The notes under the pieces: generated by a model | What the model saw: only the letters and a program-made list of their open reading frames with translations | Told to the model about the DNA's origin: nothing | Databases searched by the model: none | Program-made: the position numbers and the translations under genes | NCBI GenBank assembly: GCA_900102115.1 | Contig: FNAW01000001.1 | Coordinates: forward strand, 682,001 to 746,000 | Direction: 5' to 3' | Length of the DNA: 64,000 nucleotides | From: Blastococcus fimeti | Lineage (GTDB): Bacteria; Actinomycetota; Actinomycetes; Mycobacteriales; Geodermatophilaceae | Shown here: in pieces, positions 16,947-24,815 of the stretch | Layout of the letters: each line of letters starts with the position of its first letter | How positions within the stretch are numbered: position 1 is the first letter of the stretch

Positions 16947-18211
16947 GACCTCGTCCCGTCGGGGCGCGCGGCGCCGTAGACGGCCGGTGCGGCGTCGGAG
17001 GTGCCCCCGCCCCGGGCGACCGCGACCGCTTCCGCGAGGGCGGCCAGGAACTCGTCGGCCACCTTGAGGTGGTACGGGGACACCATCAGGTGCAGCCCGC
17101 CGGGCTGCCGGTTCGGGAACCAGCCCCGGTCGGCCAGCTCCTCGGCCACCACGTTCAGGTCCACGACGTCGCTGCCGAACTGGAAGACGCACAGGTCCGG
17201 GGTGGAGGTGATGGTCAGCCCGTCGATCGCCTCGACCCCGGCCATCAGCCGGCGGGTGGCGTCGCGCACCTTCGCGGCCTGGCGCACGTAGCCCGCCTCG
17301 CCGAGGTGGCGCAGCGCCGCCCAGGCACCGGCGATCGGCGGGGCCGGACGCGTGCCGGCCGCCGTCGGCGACCCGTACAGCCCGCCGCCCCAGGCGCCGT
17401 CGTCGAACCACCACTGGGTGCGGTACTGCGCGACGTCGCGGTGCAGCAGCACGCTCGCGCCCTTGAACGCGTAGCCGTACTTGTGCAGGTCCGCGCTGAT
17501 GCTCGTGACGCCCTCGACGCGGAAGTCCCACGGCGGCACCGGCTCCCCGAGCCGCTCCCAGAAGGGCAGCATCATCCCGCCCAGGCAGGCGTCCACGTGG
17601 CAGAGGACGCCGGCCTCGAGCGCGATCGCCGCGACCTCGGGCACCGGGTCCATCACGCCGTACGGGTAGCAGGGGGCGCTGGCCACGACCATGGCGGTGT
17701 CCGGCCCCACGGCGGCGCGCATCGCCTCGACGTCGAGCCGGTAGCCCTCGTCCACCGGCACCCGGATCTGGCGCATGTCCAGCAGGTGGCACGCCTTGGC
17801 GAACGCCGGGTGCGCGGTCACCGCGGTGACCAGCACCGGCTCGGCGATCCCCTTCTTGCGGGCCGTCTCCCGCGCGACCAGCACGGACATGAAGATCGAC
17901 TCCGTGCCGCCGCTGGTGAGCCCGCCGGCTCCGGGTGTGCCGTGCAGCAGGCCGGCGACCATGTCCGCCGTCTCCCGCTCCATCCGGGCCAGGCTCGGGA
18001 AGCGCACCGGGTTGAGCGCGTTCTCCGCCAGGTACTCGCGGCTGACGTCGGCGAGCAGCTCCTCGAGCTCCTCGTCGTCCGGGTGGAAGATCAGCCCGAA
18101 GATGCGGCCGTTGCGCCAGTCGGCGTCGTCGTGCCGGTTCGCCACCATCTGGGCGAGGACGGCGGGGCCGTCGGTCCCCTCGGCGGGCAGTGCGGCGGGT
18201 GCGGTGGACAC
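16943..18211 (-). CDS. Sphingosine-1-phosphate lyase-like PLP enzyme
   Basis: 422-residue fold-type I PLP enzyme of the group II decarboxylase/S1P lyase group. TSGGTESIFMSV (residues 99-110) binds PLP phosphate, HVDACLGG near 205-212 is the S1P-lyase form of the ring-contact motif, and SISADLHKYGYAFKG has the Schiff-base Lys at 244. These blocks and the C-terminal VYGAAR segment closely match eukaryotic S1P lyases as I know them. S1P lyases split phosphorylated long-chain bases into an aldehyde and phosphoethanolamine. GTG start with GGGAGG upstream; first gene of the island. No membrane anchor. Confidence 0.85.
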   Translation of the reverse strand: MSTAPAALPAEGTDGPAVLAQMVANRHDDADWRNGRIFGLIFHPDDEELEELLADVSREYLAENALNPVRFPSLARMERETADMVAGLLHGTPGAGGLTSGGTESIFMSVLVARETARKKGIAEPVLVTAVTAHPAFAKACHLLDMRQIRVPVDEGYRLDVEAMRAAVGPDTAMVVASAPCYPYGVMDPVPEVAAIALEAGVLCHVDACLGGMMLPFWERLGEPVPPWDFRVEGVTSISADLHKYGYAFKGASVLLHRDVAQYRTQWWFDDGAWGGGLYGSPTAAGTRPAPPIAGAWAALRHLGEAGYVRQAAKVRDATRRLMAGVEAIDGLTITSTPDLCVFQFGSDVVDLNVVAEELADRGWFPNRQPGGLHLMVSPYHLKVADEFLAALAEAVAVARGGGTSDAAPAVYGAARPDGTRS

Positions 18212-18257
18212 GGAGCCTCCCGGGTGTGTCGGCGGTCACCGTCCGCCGTCCGGCGGG

Positions 18258-18263
18258 ACACTA
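18258..18263 (-). promoter_or_regulatory. -10 box upstream of the catabolic island
   Basis: Minus-strand TAGTGT lies about 47 bases before the GTG of the S1P-lyase-like gene, leaving room for a leader with the GGGAGG ribosome site. No clear -35 box is visible. Confidence 0.4.
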
Positions 18264-18295
18264 GCGCCCGTTCTCCGCCGGTCCGCACCCGCCGT

Positions 18296-18301
18296 TATGG
18301 T
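18296..18301 (+). promoter_or_regulatory. -10 box of leaderless epimerase gene
   Basis: TATGGT is followed by six bases and the GTG start at 18308, the spacing of leaderless actinobacterial transcripts. Confidence 0.65.
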
Positions 18302-18307
18302 CGGCCG

Positions 18308-19279
18308 GTGAAGATCCTGGTGCTGGGCGGTACGTCGTTCGTCGGTCGCGCGATCGTCGAGGAGGCGCTCCGGCGGGGCGACGAGCTGACGCTGTTCAGC
18401 CGGGGTCGCACCGGCACCGACCTGTTCCCCGACGTCGCCCGCCTGGTCGGCGACCGGGCCGACGGGGACTACGCCTCCCTCCAGGGCACCGACTGGGACG
18501 CCGTCGTCGACGTGAGCGGCTACGTCCCTCGGCACGTGGCGCAGGCCGCCGACGCGCTCGCCGGCTCGACCGGCCGGTACCTGTTCATCTCCACCGGGGC
18601 GGTCTACGACGGGAAGGCCGACGGTCCCCTCGACGAGTCCGCGCCCCGGCGCGCGCCGGAGCTCGGCACCGAGGAGGTCGACGGACGCACCTACGGCCCG
18701 CTCAAGGTGGCCTGCGAGGACGAGGCGCTGGGCCGGTTCGGCGACCGGGCCACGCTGGTCCGCCCGGGCATCGTCGCCGGCCCGCACGACCAGACCGACC
18801 GGTTCACCTGGTGGGCCCGCCGGGCCGCCCGCGGCGGCACGGTCCCCCTGCCCGGGCGGCCGGACCAGCCGGTGCAGGTCGTGGACAGCCGCGACCTGGC
18901 GAACCTGGTGGTCACGCTCCTCCACGACGACCGCCCGGGCACGTACAACGCCGCCGGCCCGGCCGAGCCGGTGACGCTGCGGGGCCTGGTCGAGGCCTGC
19001 GCCCGGGGCACCGGCGCCACCGTGGACGTCGTCCCGGTGGACCCAGCGCTGGGCGGTGGAGCCGTCCCCCTCGTGCTCGCCGACCCGCGGTTCGACGTCG
19101 GCATGCGCCGGAACGCCGACCTGGCCCGCACGGTGGGGCTCACGTCCACCCCGCTGGAGCAGACGGCGGCCGACGTCGTCGCCTGGGACCGGGAGCGTGG
19201 TGAGCCCCCGCTGGCCGTGGACCTGCCGGCCGACCGCGAGGCGGCGCTGCTGGCGGCTGCCGGCGCGGCCGGGAGCTGA
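18308..19279 (+). CDS. NAD-dependent epimerase/dehydratase family protein
   Basis: 323-residue extended SDR-type protein. VKILVLGGTSFVGRAIVEEA is the N-terminal NAD(P)-binding Rossmann motif (GGTSFVG); no canonical YxxxK is obvious around GRTYGPLKVACE, where Tyr and Lys are spaced YGPLK, so an active site is possible there. Similar proteins in actinobacteria are annotated as reductases of unknown substrate. The GTG start at 18308 follows a TATGGT box by six bases. The last base of its stop is the first of the next start (TGATG). Confidence 0.85.
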   Translation: MKILVLGGTSFVGRAIVEEALRRGDELTLFSRGRTGTDLFPDVARLVGDRADGDYASLQGTDWDAVVDVSGYVPRHVAQAADALAGSTGRYLFISTGAVYDGKADGPLDESAPRRAPELGTEEVDGRTYGPLKVACEDEALGRFGDRATLVRPGIVAGPHDQTDRFTWWARRAARGGTVPLPGRPDQPVQVVDSRDLANLVVTLLHDDRPGTYNAAGPAEPVTLRGLVEACARGTGATVDVVPVDPALGGGAVPLVLADPRFDVGMRRNADLARTVGLTSTPLEQTAADVVAWDRERGEPPLAVDLPADREAALLAAAGAAGS

Positions 19280-20118
19280 TGCGGATCCCCCCGGGGCCGC
19301 TGCCCGTGGCCGGCGGCACGGCCGAACTGCTCGGGGACGCGGACCGCGACGGCTCCTGGGTGCTGATGGTGGACGGCACTCCGCAGTCGCACGTCGACCT
19401 CGAGGACCCGACCCACCTGGAGTTCGAGTACGTCCGCCGGATGGGCCACGTGCTCGACCTCGCGGCCCCGGCGGGTGCGGCGCTGGACGTCGTGCACCTG
19501 GGCGGCGGCGCGCTCACCCTGCCCCGGTACCTGGCCACGACCCGGCCCGGCTCCCGCCAGCGCGTGGTGGAGATCGACCAGGCGCTCACCGACCTGGTCC
19601 GCGAGTACCTGCCCCTGCCGCGCAACGCCCGCGTGCGGGTGCGCGCCGAGGACGCCCGCACCGCGCTGACCCTGCTGCACCCGGCCAGCGCCGACGTCGT
19701 CGTCACCGACGTGTTCGCCGGCGCCCGGACCCCGGCCCACCTGACCACGGTCGAGTTCGCCCGGGAGGTCGCCCGCGTGCTGCGCCCCGGCGGGCTCTAC
19801 GCGGCGAACGTCGCCGACGGGCCGCCGCTGCGGTTCGCCCGCGGCCAGGTCGCCACGCTGCGCTCGGTGTTCGCGCACGTCTGCCTGCTCGCCGAGCCGG
19901 GCACGATGCGCGGGCGCCGGTTCGGCAACCTCGTCGCCGTCGCCTCGGACGACGAGCTGCCGCTGGCCGACCTCAGCCGGGCCTGCGCGCGCGACCCGAT
20001 GCCCTCCCGGGTCGTGGACGGCGAGGACCTCGAGCGCTTCGTCGGGCGCACCGCGCCGGTGACCGACGCCGAGGCGCAGCCCTCCCCCGAGCCGCCCGCG
20101 GGCGTGTTCGGGCGCTGA
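19279..20118 (+). CDS. Spermidine synthase-like methyltransferase-fold protein
   Basis: 279-residue protein of the polyamine synthase/SAM-dependent fold. VVHLGGGALTLPRYLA is the cofactor-binding loop, VVEIDQALTDLVREY the next acidic motif, and VVVTDVFAGARTPAHLTT matches the active-site Asp region of spermidine synthases. Many actinobacterial relatives lack the N-terminal substrate domain and are not proven aminopropyltransferases, so the true reaction is open. The ATG overlaps the epimerase stop by one base. Confidence 0.82.
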   Translation: MRIPPGPLPVAGGTAELLGDADRDGSWVLMVDGTPQSHVDLEDPTHLEFEYVRRMGHVLDLAAPAGAALDVVHLGGGALTLPRYLATTRPGSRQRVVEIDQALTDLVREYLPLPRNARVRVRAEDARTALTLLHPASADVVVTDVFAGARTPAHLTTVEFAREVARVLRPGGLYAANVADGPPLRFARGQVATLRSVFAHVCLLAEPGTMRGRRFGNLVAVASDDELPLADLSRACARDPMPSRVVDGEDLERFVGRTAPVTDAEAQPSPEPPAGVFGR

Positions 20119-20139
20119 CCGTTCAGCCGCGGGGCGCGA

Positions 20140-20424
20140 TCACCAGCTGTTGCCGCGACGCAGGCCGCGCACGGCCGGGCGCACGTCGACCAGGTACACG
20201 GTGGCCGCGATGACGGCCGGGAGCCCGAGGAAGCTCATCGCCCCGAACAGGTAGACGAAGACCGCCGCCAGACCGGTGATGCCGGCCCAGGCCGGCTTGG
20301 TCAGCTTGCCCATGGCGACGAAGGCGGGCGCGGGACGGATCAGCGCGTCGATGAACGCCCACAGGGTCAGGACCTGCGCGGCCACGTAGAGGCCGGTGAA
20401 GAGCAGTCCGTCGAACTCCGCCAT
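20140..20424 (-). CDS. DUF2516 family membrane protein
   Basis: 94-residue protein with about three membrane helices (LYVAAQVLTLWAFIDALI, AGITGLAAVFVYLFGAM, LPAVIAATVYLVDV) matching the DUF2516 family of actinobacteria. It lies downstream of the HbhA-like and XRE genes, as Rv0476 follows Rv0475 and Rv0474. ATG start seven bases after a TACCCT box, so it has its own leaderless promoter. Function unknown. Confidence 0.88.
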   Translation of the reverse strand: MAEFDGLLFTGLYVAAQVLTLWAFIDALIRPAPAFVAMGKLTKPAWAGITGLAAVFVYLFGAMSFLGLPAVIAATVYLVDVRPAVRGLRRGNSW

Positions 20425-20431
20425 GGCCGCG

Positions 20432-20437
20432 AGGGTA
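20432..20437 (-). promoter_or_regulatory. -10 box of leaderless DUF2516 gene
   Basis: Minus-strand TACCCT lies seven bases upstream of the ATG at 20424, with no ribosome-binding sequence between. Confidence 0.6.
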
Positions 20438-20625
20438 CCCGCCGGGAGCGCCGAGACCGGCCGTCCGGTGACCGCACGCCACCCCGTCGGGTGGGCAGCG
20501 GCTGCGCGCCACCGTCACCGTGCTGAGTGCGGAATTGCGGTCGTCGACACGCGCGGGCGCGCCGGTTCGAGCGGCAGCAACTCCACACTCGGCGGCCGGG
20601 TGGACGCGGGCGGGCCCGGACGCGA

Positions 20626-20662
20626 CAGGGCCCCGGAGCGCTCGCGCAGCTCCGGGGCCCTG
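20626..20662 (-). terminator. Strong hairpin after the HbhA-like gene
   Basis: A 14-bp perfect stem (CAGGGCCCCGGAGC and its complement) with a nine-base loop lies 18 bases beyond the stop of the HbhA-like gene. No T-run follows, as is common in high-GC actinobacteria. Confidence 0.75.
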
Positions 20663-20679
20663 GTTCGTGGGGTGGTGCG

Positions 20680-21498
20680 TCAGCCGTTGCGCTTGGCCGG
20701 CACAGCCGCCGGGTCGGTCCGCTTCGCGGTCCGGGCCCGGGTGACGCGCGCCGAGGTCGCCTTGGTGGACGAGGTGCCGGCGGCGGCACTGCTCTTCTTA
20801 CCGGTTGTCTTGCGAGCCGGCTTCGGCGCCTCCACGGCGTCCTCGAGCTCGCCCTTGGTGGCCTCGGCGGTCTTCTCGACCGACGACTCGGCCTTCGCGG
20901 CGACCTTGGTCGCCTTGGCGGCGGTCTTCTGCGCGACCGAGGTGACCTCGTTGGAGGCGTCGGCGACGGCCTCGGCGGTCTCCTCGAGGATGTCCTCGAG
21001 CGCGTCCTCGACGGTGTCGACGGCCCGCTCGGCGCGACTCACGACGCGACGGAAGGCGGGCTGGCGGCGCAGGTCCTCGACGACCTCGGCGCCGCGCTCG
21101 GCCAGCGTGCCGACGGTGGCGGTCGCCTGGGTGCGGGCGGTGTCGACCAGGCCGACGACGGTGCTGCGCAGGGCGTCGGGGCGGACGGCCTCGGCCAGCT
21201 GCTGCGCCGTGGAGCGCGCGGTGCCGGCGGCCTCGTTGGCCCGGGTGCGGGCCGTGTCGGCGGCCTCGGTGGCCCGGGTGCGGGCCTCGCGGACGGCGAG
21301 GTCGGCCTGGACCTGCGCCTCGCCCGGGAGCGCCTCGGCCTTCGAGCGGAACTGCTCGAGGACGGTACGGGCGCTCTGGACGGCCAGGTCGCCGGCGCCG
21401 ACGACGGCGAGGATCGGGGTGCGGGCCTGCTCGGCCAGGGCGAGGCCCTGGGCCACGGCGAACTCGCCGTACTGCTTCACGGTCTGGGTGGGGGTCAT
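20680..21498 (-). CDS. HbhA-like heparin-binding hemagglutinin homologue
   Basis: 272-residue, Ala-rich, highly helical protein. The N-terminus (TPTQTVKQYGEFAVAQGLALAEQARTP) and long coiled-coil-prone middle resemble mycobacterial HbhA; the last 60 residues are a Lys/Ala/Arg-rich tail (ARKTTGKKSSAAAG... TSARVTRARTAKR) comparable to the heparin/DNA-binding repeats of HbhA. HbhA is a surface adhesin in mycobacteria and is also linked to lipid inclusions; in a soil actinobacterium the role is unknown. ATGA overlap with the XRE gene. Confidence 0.82.
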   Translation of the reverse strand: MTPTQTVKQYGEFAVAQGLALAEQARTPILAVVGAGDLAVQSARTVLEQFRSKAEALPGEAQVQADLAVREARTRATEAADTARTRANEAAGTARSTAQQLAEAVRPDALRSTVVGLVDTARTQATATVGTLAERGAEVVEDLRRQPAFRRVVSRAERAVDTVEDALEDILEETAEAVADASNEVTSVAQKTAAKATKVAAKAESSVEKTAEATKGELEDAVEAPKPARKTTGKKSSAAAGTSSTKATSARVTRARTAKRTDPAAVPAKRNG

Positions 21499-22025
21499 GC
21501 CGACTCCTTCGAAGGGTGGGAGGGGTTCGTGGGTGCGGCCTGGGGAACGGCCTCGGACGCCGTGCTCGCGTGGTGCTCCCGGACGTAGGTCTCGTAGAGC
21601 TCCAGAAGCACGGCCTTGTGCCGCTCGGACAGCGACTCGTCCGACCGGATCGCCGCCACGGTGTCCGGGTTGCCGGACCGCCGGTCGAGGATCCCGGCCT
21701 GCTCGTAGAGCGACTCGGCCGAGATCTTCAGGCCCCGGGCGATCGACGCGAGGATCTCCGCTGACGGCTTGCGGAGGCCCCGCTCCACCTGGGACAGGTA
21801 GGGGTTGCTGACGCCGGCCGTGCGGGCCAGCTCCCGCAGGGACACCTGGGCGGCACTGCGCTGCTCGCGGATGTAGTTGCCCACCTGCGAGCCGACGGCG
21901 GTGACGTTGCTCGCCGAGGCCGTCGTGGCCTCGGCGACGGACTCGGCCACGGTGCCGGCGACCCGGTCCACCTTCCCTCGGACCGTGCTCACCTGCTCGC
22001 GGACGAACTCTCCCGGTGTCTGCAC
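21495..22025 (-). CDS. XRE family transcriptional regulator
   Basis: 176-residue regulator with one Cro/CI helix-turn-helix (IREQRSAAQVSLRELARTAG, VSNPYLSQVERGLRKPSAEI) in the middle, a helical N-terminal extension and an acidic tail. It corresponds to Rv0474, which precedes hbhA. I chose the GTG at 22025 because TAGGGT sits seven bases upstream; the longer TTG start at 22061 would lie within an upstream inverted repeat. The perfect inverted repeat at 22046-22077 just upstream of the -10 is a likely autoregulatory operator. Confidence 0.85.
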   Translation of the reverse strand: MQTPGEFVREQVSTVRGKVDRVAGTVAESVAEATTASASNVTAVGSQVGNYIREQRSAAQVSLRELARTAGVSNPYLSQVERGLRKPSAEILASIARGLKISAESLYEQAGILDRRSGNPDTVAAIRSDESLSERHKAVLLELYETYVREHHASTASEAVPQAAPTNPSHPSKESA

Positions 22026-22032
22026 GTACTCG

Positions 22033-22038
22033 ACCCTA
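22033..22038 (-). promoter_or_regulatory. -10 box of leaderless XRE gene
   Basis: Minus-strand TAGGGT lies seven bases before the GTG at 22025 and decides the start. Confidence 0.65.
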
Positions 22039-22045
22039 GACCGGG

Positions 22046-22077
22046 GTGCTAGCTCCTGCAAGCGGCGGAGCTAGCAC
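22046..22077. promoter_or_regulatory. Perfect 11-bp inverted repeat upstream of XRE gene
   Basis: GTGCTAGCTCC and its exact complement are separated by ten bases. The repeat begins seven bases upstream of the XRE -10 box and covers the -35 region. It is also 36 bases after the asparaginase stop, so a terminator role is possible, but position favours an operator. Confidence 0.6.
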
Positions 22078-22112
22078 TCGACTGTCGGTCTCGTCACACC
22101 CGGAACCGCAGC

Positions 22113-23057
22113 TCAGGCCGCCACGACCGCCGCCGCGCGCACGGTGCCGACGATCGCCCCGCCCCCTGCGAGCGGGAGCTGCAACCACGGGGCGAGCACG
22201 TCGGCCGGCACGCCGAGCCGGAGCAGGCCCGCGGCCAGCGCCGGCATCCGCCCGCGGTCGCCGCCGTCGTCGAGCTTGAGCGCGACCGCGCCGGCGCCGG
22301 GCAGCGCGGCCACGTGCACGCCGTCGGCGCCGCCCTTGACCAGCAGGCCGGGGACGGCGCGCATCAGGTCGGTGTCGTCGCGACCGGTGCCGGCCACGAA
22401 CCACGGGTGGGCGCGCATGGCGTCGGCGACCGCGCGCTCCCGGGAGCCGGGGTCGGCCTGCACCAGGGAGAGCACCCCACGGGCCAGGCCGGTCGGCGAG
22501 AGCGCGTGCTGCGGCGCGCCGCAGCCGTCGACGACGACGGCCGTCACCGGCTCCCCGGCCGCCTCGCCCAGCCGCGCCTCGATCGCCTGCTGCAGGGGGT
22601 GCCCGCGGTCGAGGTAGCCCTCGACCGGCCAACCCGCCGCCACGCAGGCCGCGAGCATCGCCGCGTGCTTGCCCGAGCAGTTCATCGCCAGCCGGTCCGG
22701 GGCTCGGCCCTCGACCAGCCAGGTCGCCCGCGTGGCCTCGTGCAGAGGCAGCGCGGGCGGGCAGCCCAGGTGCTCGGGCCCGAGCCCGGAGGCCGCGAGG
22801 ACGGCCGCCGCGAGCTCCCGGTGCCCGTCCTCGCCGTTGTGCGAGCCGGCCCCGATCGCCAGCTCCGCCTCGTCGCGCGGCGACCACCCTGCGGCGAGCA
22901 GCGCCGTCGCCTGCACCGGCTTGTTCGACGAGCGCGGCAGCATCGGCCGGTCGACGGCGCCCGCGGCGAACCGGACGTCGCCCTCGGCGCCGAGCACGAC
23001 CAGGGAGCCGCGGTGCACCGACTCGAGGAACCCGGAGCGCTCGACCTCGACCAGCAC
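22113..23057 (-). CDS. Asparaginase (L-asparaginase II family)
   Basis: 314-residue member of the thermolabile L-asparaginase/AnsA-II-like family (Asparaginase_II), not the E. coli AnsB type. SNKPVQATALLAAG, GAGSHNGEDGH and MNCSGKHAAMLAAC are its signature blocks, with VVDGCGAPQHALSP and GTGRDDTDLM downstream. The family converts Asn to Asp and ammonia. The GTG at 23057 lacks a clear ribosome site; it follows the rsiG stop by 32 bases and may be co-transcribed. Confidence 0.88.
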   Translation of the reverse strand: MLVEVERSGFLESVHRGSLVVLGAEGDVRFAAGAVDRPMLPRSSNKPVQATALLAAGWSPRDEAELAIGAGSHNGEDGHRELAAAVLAASGLGPEHLGCPPALPLHEATRATWLVEGRAPDRLAMNCSGKHAAMLAACVAAGWPVEGYLDRGHPLQQAIEARLGEAAGEPVTAVVVDGCGAPQHALSPTGLARGVLSLVQADPGSRERAVADAMRAHPWFVAGTGRDDTDLMRAVPGLLVKGGADGVHVAALPGAGAVALKLDDGGDRGRMPALAAGLLRLGVPADVLAPWLQLPLAGGGAIVGTVRAAAVVAA

Positions 23058-23089
23058 CGGGTTGACGGGCCAGGAGCGCGCGTCCTCGG

Positions 23090-23671
23090 TCAGTGCCGGC
23101 CCTCGTCGGCCAGCAGCGCCGCGACGTCGGCCTCGCCGTCGCGGTAGCGGCGGCCCAGCTCCCCGGCGAGCGCGTCCATGACCTGCTGGACGCCGCGCCG
23201 CCGCTCGGACAGGCCCACCTCGGCCTCGGCGAGCGCGCGGGCGCCCTGCTCGAGCTTGGCGTCGGGAAGGTCGGCGATCGAGGAGAGGTCGACCCCGGGG
23301 GTCAGCGCGTTCACCCAGGACTCGTAGGCGTCGGGGTTGGCCGGCTGCACCGTCTGGTGCCGGCCCAGCCCGTGCGCCGGGCCCCGGCCCTTCTCGGACA
23401 GGATCTCCGGGAGCAGCTCGACCAGCGACCGGCCGTCGTGCTCGGCCCGGCGCTGCAGCTCGCGGCGCACGATGTCCAGCCGGCCCTGCAGCAGCCGCCG
23501 CGTGTAGGAGAGGTTGACCTCCTCCTGCTCGGCCTGGCGGCGCAGCGTGCGCACCTCGCTCATCGACCGCCGGGTCGCGTCCTCGAGGAACGCGGGGTCC
23601 AGCAGCGCGTCGACGGCGGGGCCCCCGGCGGGACTGGTCCTGGTGCTCACGGTGCGGCCTCCATCGGTCAT
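23090..23671 (-). CDS. rsiG: RsiG-type c-di-GMP-binding anti-sigma factor
   Basis: 193-residue helical protein of the RsiG family, the Streptomyces anti-sigma factor that with c-di-GMP sequesters sigma WhiG. Both c-di-GMP motifs E(x3)S(x2)R(x3)Q(x3)D are present: EVNLSYTRRLLQGRLD at residues 51-66 and EVGLSERRRGVQQVMD at 151-166. The N-terminus ahead of the first motif is poorly ordered. Start is ATG 23671; GTG 23701 would add ten residues and overlap the YgfZ gene. The cognate sigma factor is not in this window. Confidence 0.9.
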   Translation of the reverse strand: MTDGGRTVSTRTSPAGGPAVDALLDPAFLEDATRRSMSEVRTLRRQAEQEEVNLSYTRRLLQGRLDIVRRELQRRAEHDGRSLVELLPEILSEKGRGPAHGLGRHQTVQPANPDAYESWVNALTPGVDLSSIADLPDAKLEQGARALAEAEVGLSERRRGVQQVMDALAGELGRRYRDGEADVAALLADEGRH

Positions 23672-23693
23672 CTGCTCGTCACGCTCGATCTCG

Positions 23694-24815
23694 TCACGCA
23701 CGCGGCATGGTCGCAGACCGGACGGCCCGGATGCGGTCGCGCGCCGCGGCCCGGGTGTCGTCGACCTCCGCCGGGGCGTCGTCCGGGTCGATCGCGGCGA
23801 CGGATCCGCCCACGGTCAGGGCGGCGTCGGGGGCGACCGACTGCTTCACCAGCGCCAGCGCGATCACGCCGAGCTCGTGGTGCCGGACGACCGTGCCGAC
23901 CCGGCCGACCTCGCGGGCGCCCGCGAGCACCGGCGCGCCGGGCTCGGTGAGGTCCTCGCTGACGCCGTCCAGGTGCAGGAGCACCAGCCGGCGCGGCGGG
24001 CGGCCCAGGTTGTGCACCCGGGCGACGGTCTCCTGCCCCCGGTAGCAGCCCTTGTCCAGGTGCACCGCGCTGGTCAGCCACTCGAGCTCGTTGGGGATGG
24101 TGCGGTGGTCGCTGTCGGCGCCCAGCCGCGGCCGGCGGGCCTCCACGCGCAGCGCCTCGTAGGCCTGCACGCCCGCGAGCCGCGCCCCGGCGGCGAGCAG
24201 GCGGTCGGCGACGCCGTCCACGGCCGCCCGCGGGAGGACCAGGTCGACGACGACGGCGCTGCCGTCGCCGATCGGGCGCATCCGCCGGGCGAAGCCACCC
24301 TCGGCCAGCGGCTCGACCGCGTACTCGACGGCGGGCGCGGGCAGCCCGGCCGCCGCGAGCACGTCGAGCGCGCGCGGCCCCACCAGCGAGAGGACGGCCC
24401 ACTGGGCCGTCACCAGCTCCGGCTCGACGCGGAGCAGGAAGCGCATCTTCTGCAGGAAGGCGTGCAGCGCCGCACCCGTGCCCGGCTCGACGTCGGCCCA
24501 GGTGGTGCCGGCCAGCTCCGCGATCACCAGATGGTGCTCGACGTGCCCCTGGGGGGAGAGGACCAGCGCCTCGCTGCCGGTGGCGTCGGCCAGCCGGTCG
24601 AGGTGCTGGCTGGTCAGGCTGTGCAGCCAGGAGAGCCGGTCGGCGCCGGGGACGACGAGCACGTCCCGGTCGCTGCGGTCGACCAACCCGGCGCCCTCGG
24701 CGAGCAGCCGCTGCTCGCGCAGCGGGTCCCCGTAGTGGGCGGCCACCGCGGAGGCGGCGTCCACCGGCTTCTCGACGGCGACGGCGCCCGGACGGGACAG
24801 CAGGGTGGAACTCAT
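23694..24815 (-). CDS. ygfZ: YgfZ/GcvT-like folate-binding protein
   Basis: 373-residue protein of the YgfZ family, folate-dependent proteins that help maintain iron-sulfur enzymes. The signature KGCYRGQE is present near residue 253, with the GcvT-like barrel before it (HSLTSQHLDRLADATGSEALVLSPQGHVEH). The ATG overlaps the Fur-family stop by ATGA, so metal regulation and Fe-S maintenance are linked in one operon, an arrangement common in actinobacteria. Confidence 0.9.
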   Translation of the reverse strand: MSSTLLSRPGAVAVEKPVDAASAVAAHYGDPLREQRLLAEGAGLVDRSDRDVLVVPGADRLSWLHSLTSQHLDRLADATGSEALVLSPQGHVEHHLVIAELAGTTWADVEPGTGAALHAFLQKMRFLLRVEPELVTAQWAVLSLVGPRALDVLAAAGLPAPAVEYAVEPLAEGGFARRMRPIGDGSAVVVDLVLPRAAVDGVADRLLAAGARLAGVQAYEALRVEARRPRLGADSDHRTIPNELEWLTSAVHLDKGCYRGQETVARVHNLGRPPRRLVLLHLDGVSEDLTEPGAPVLAGAREVGRVGTVVRHHELGVIALALVKQSVAPDAALTVGGSVAAIDPDDAPAEVDDTRAAARDRIRAVRSATMPRA

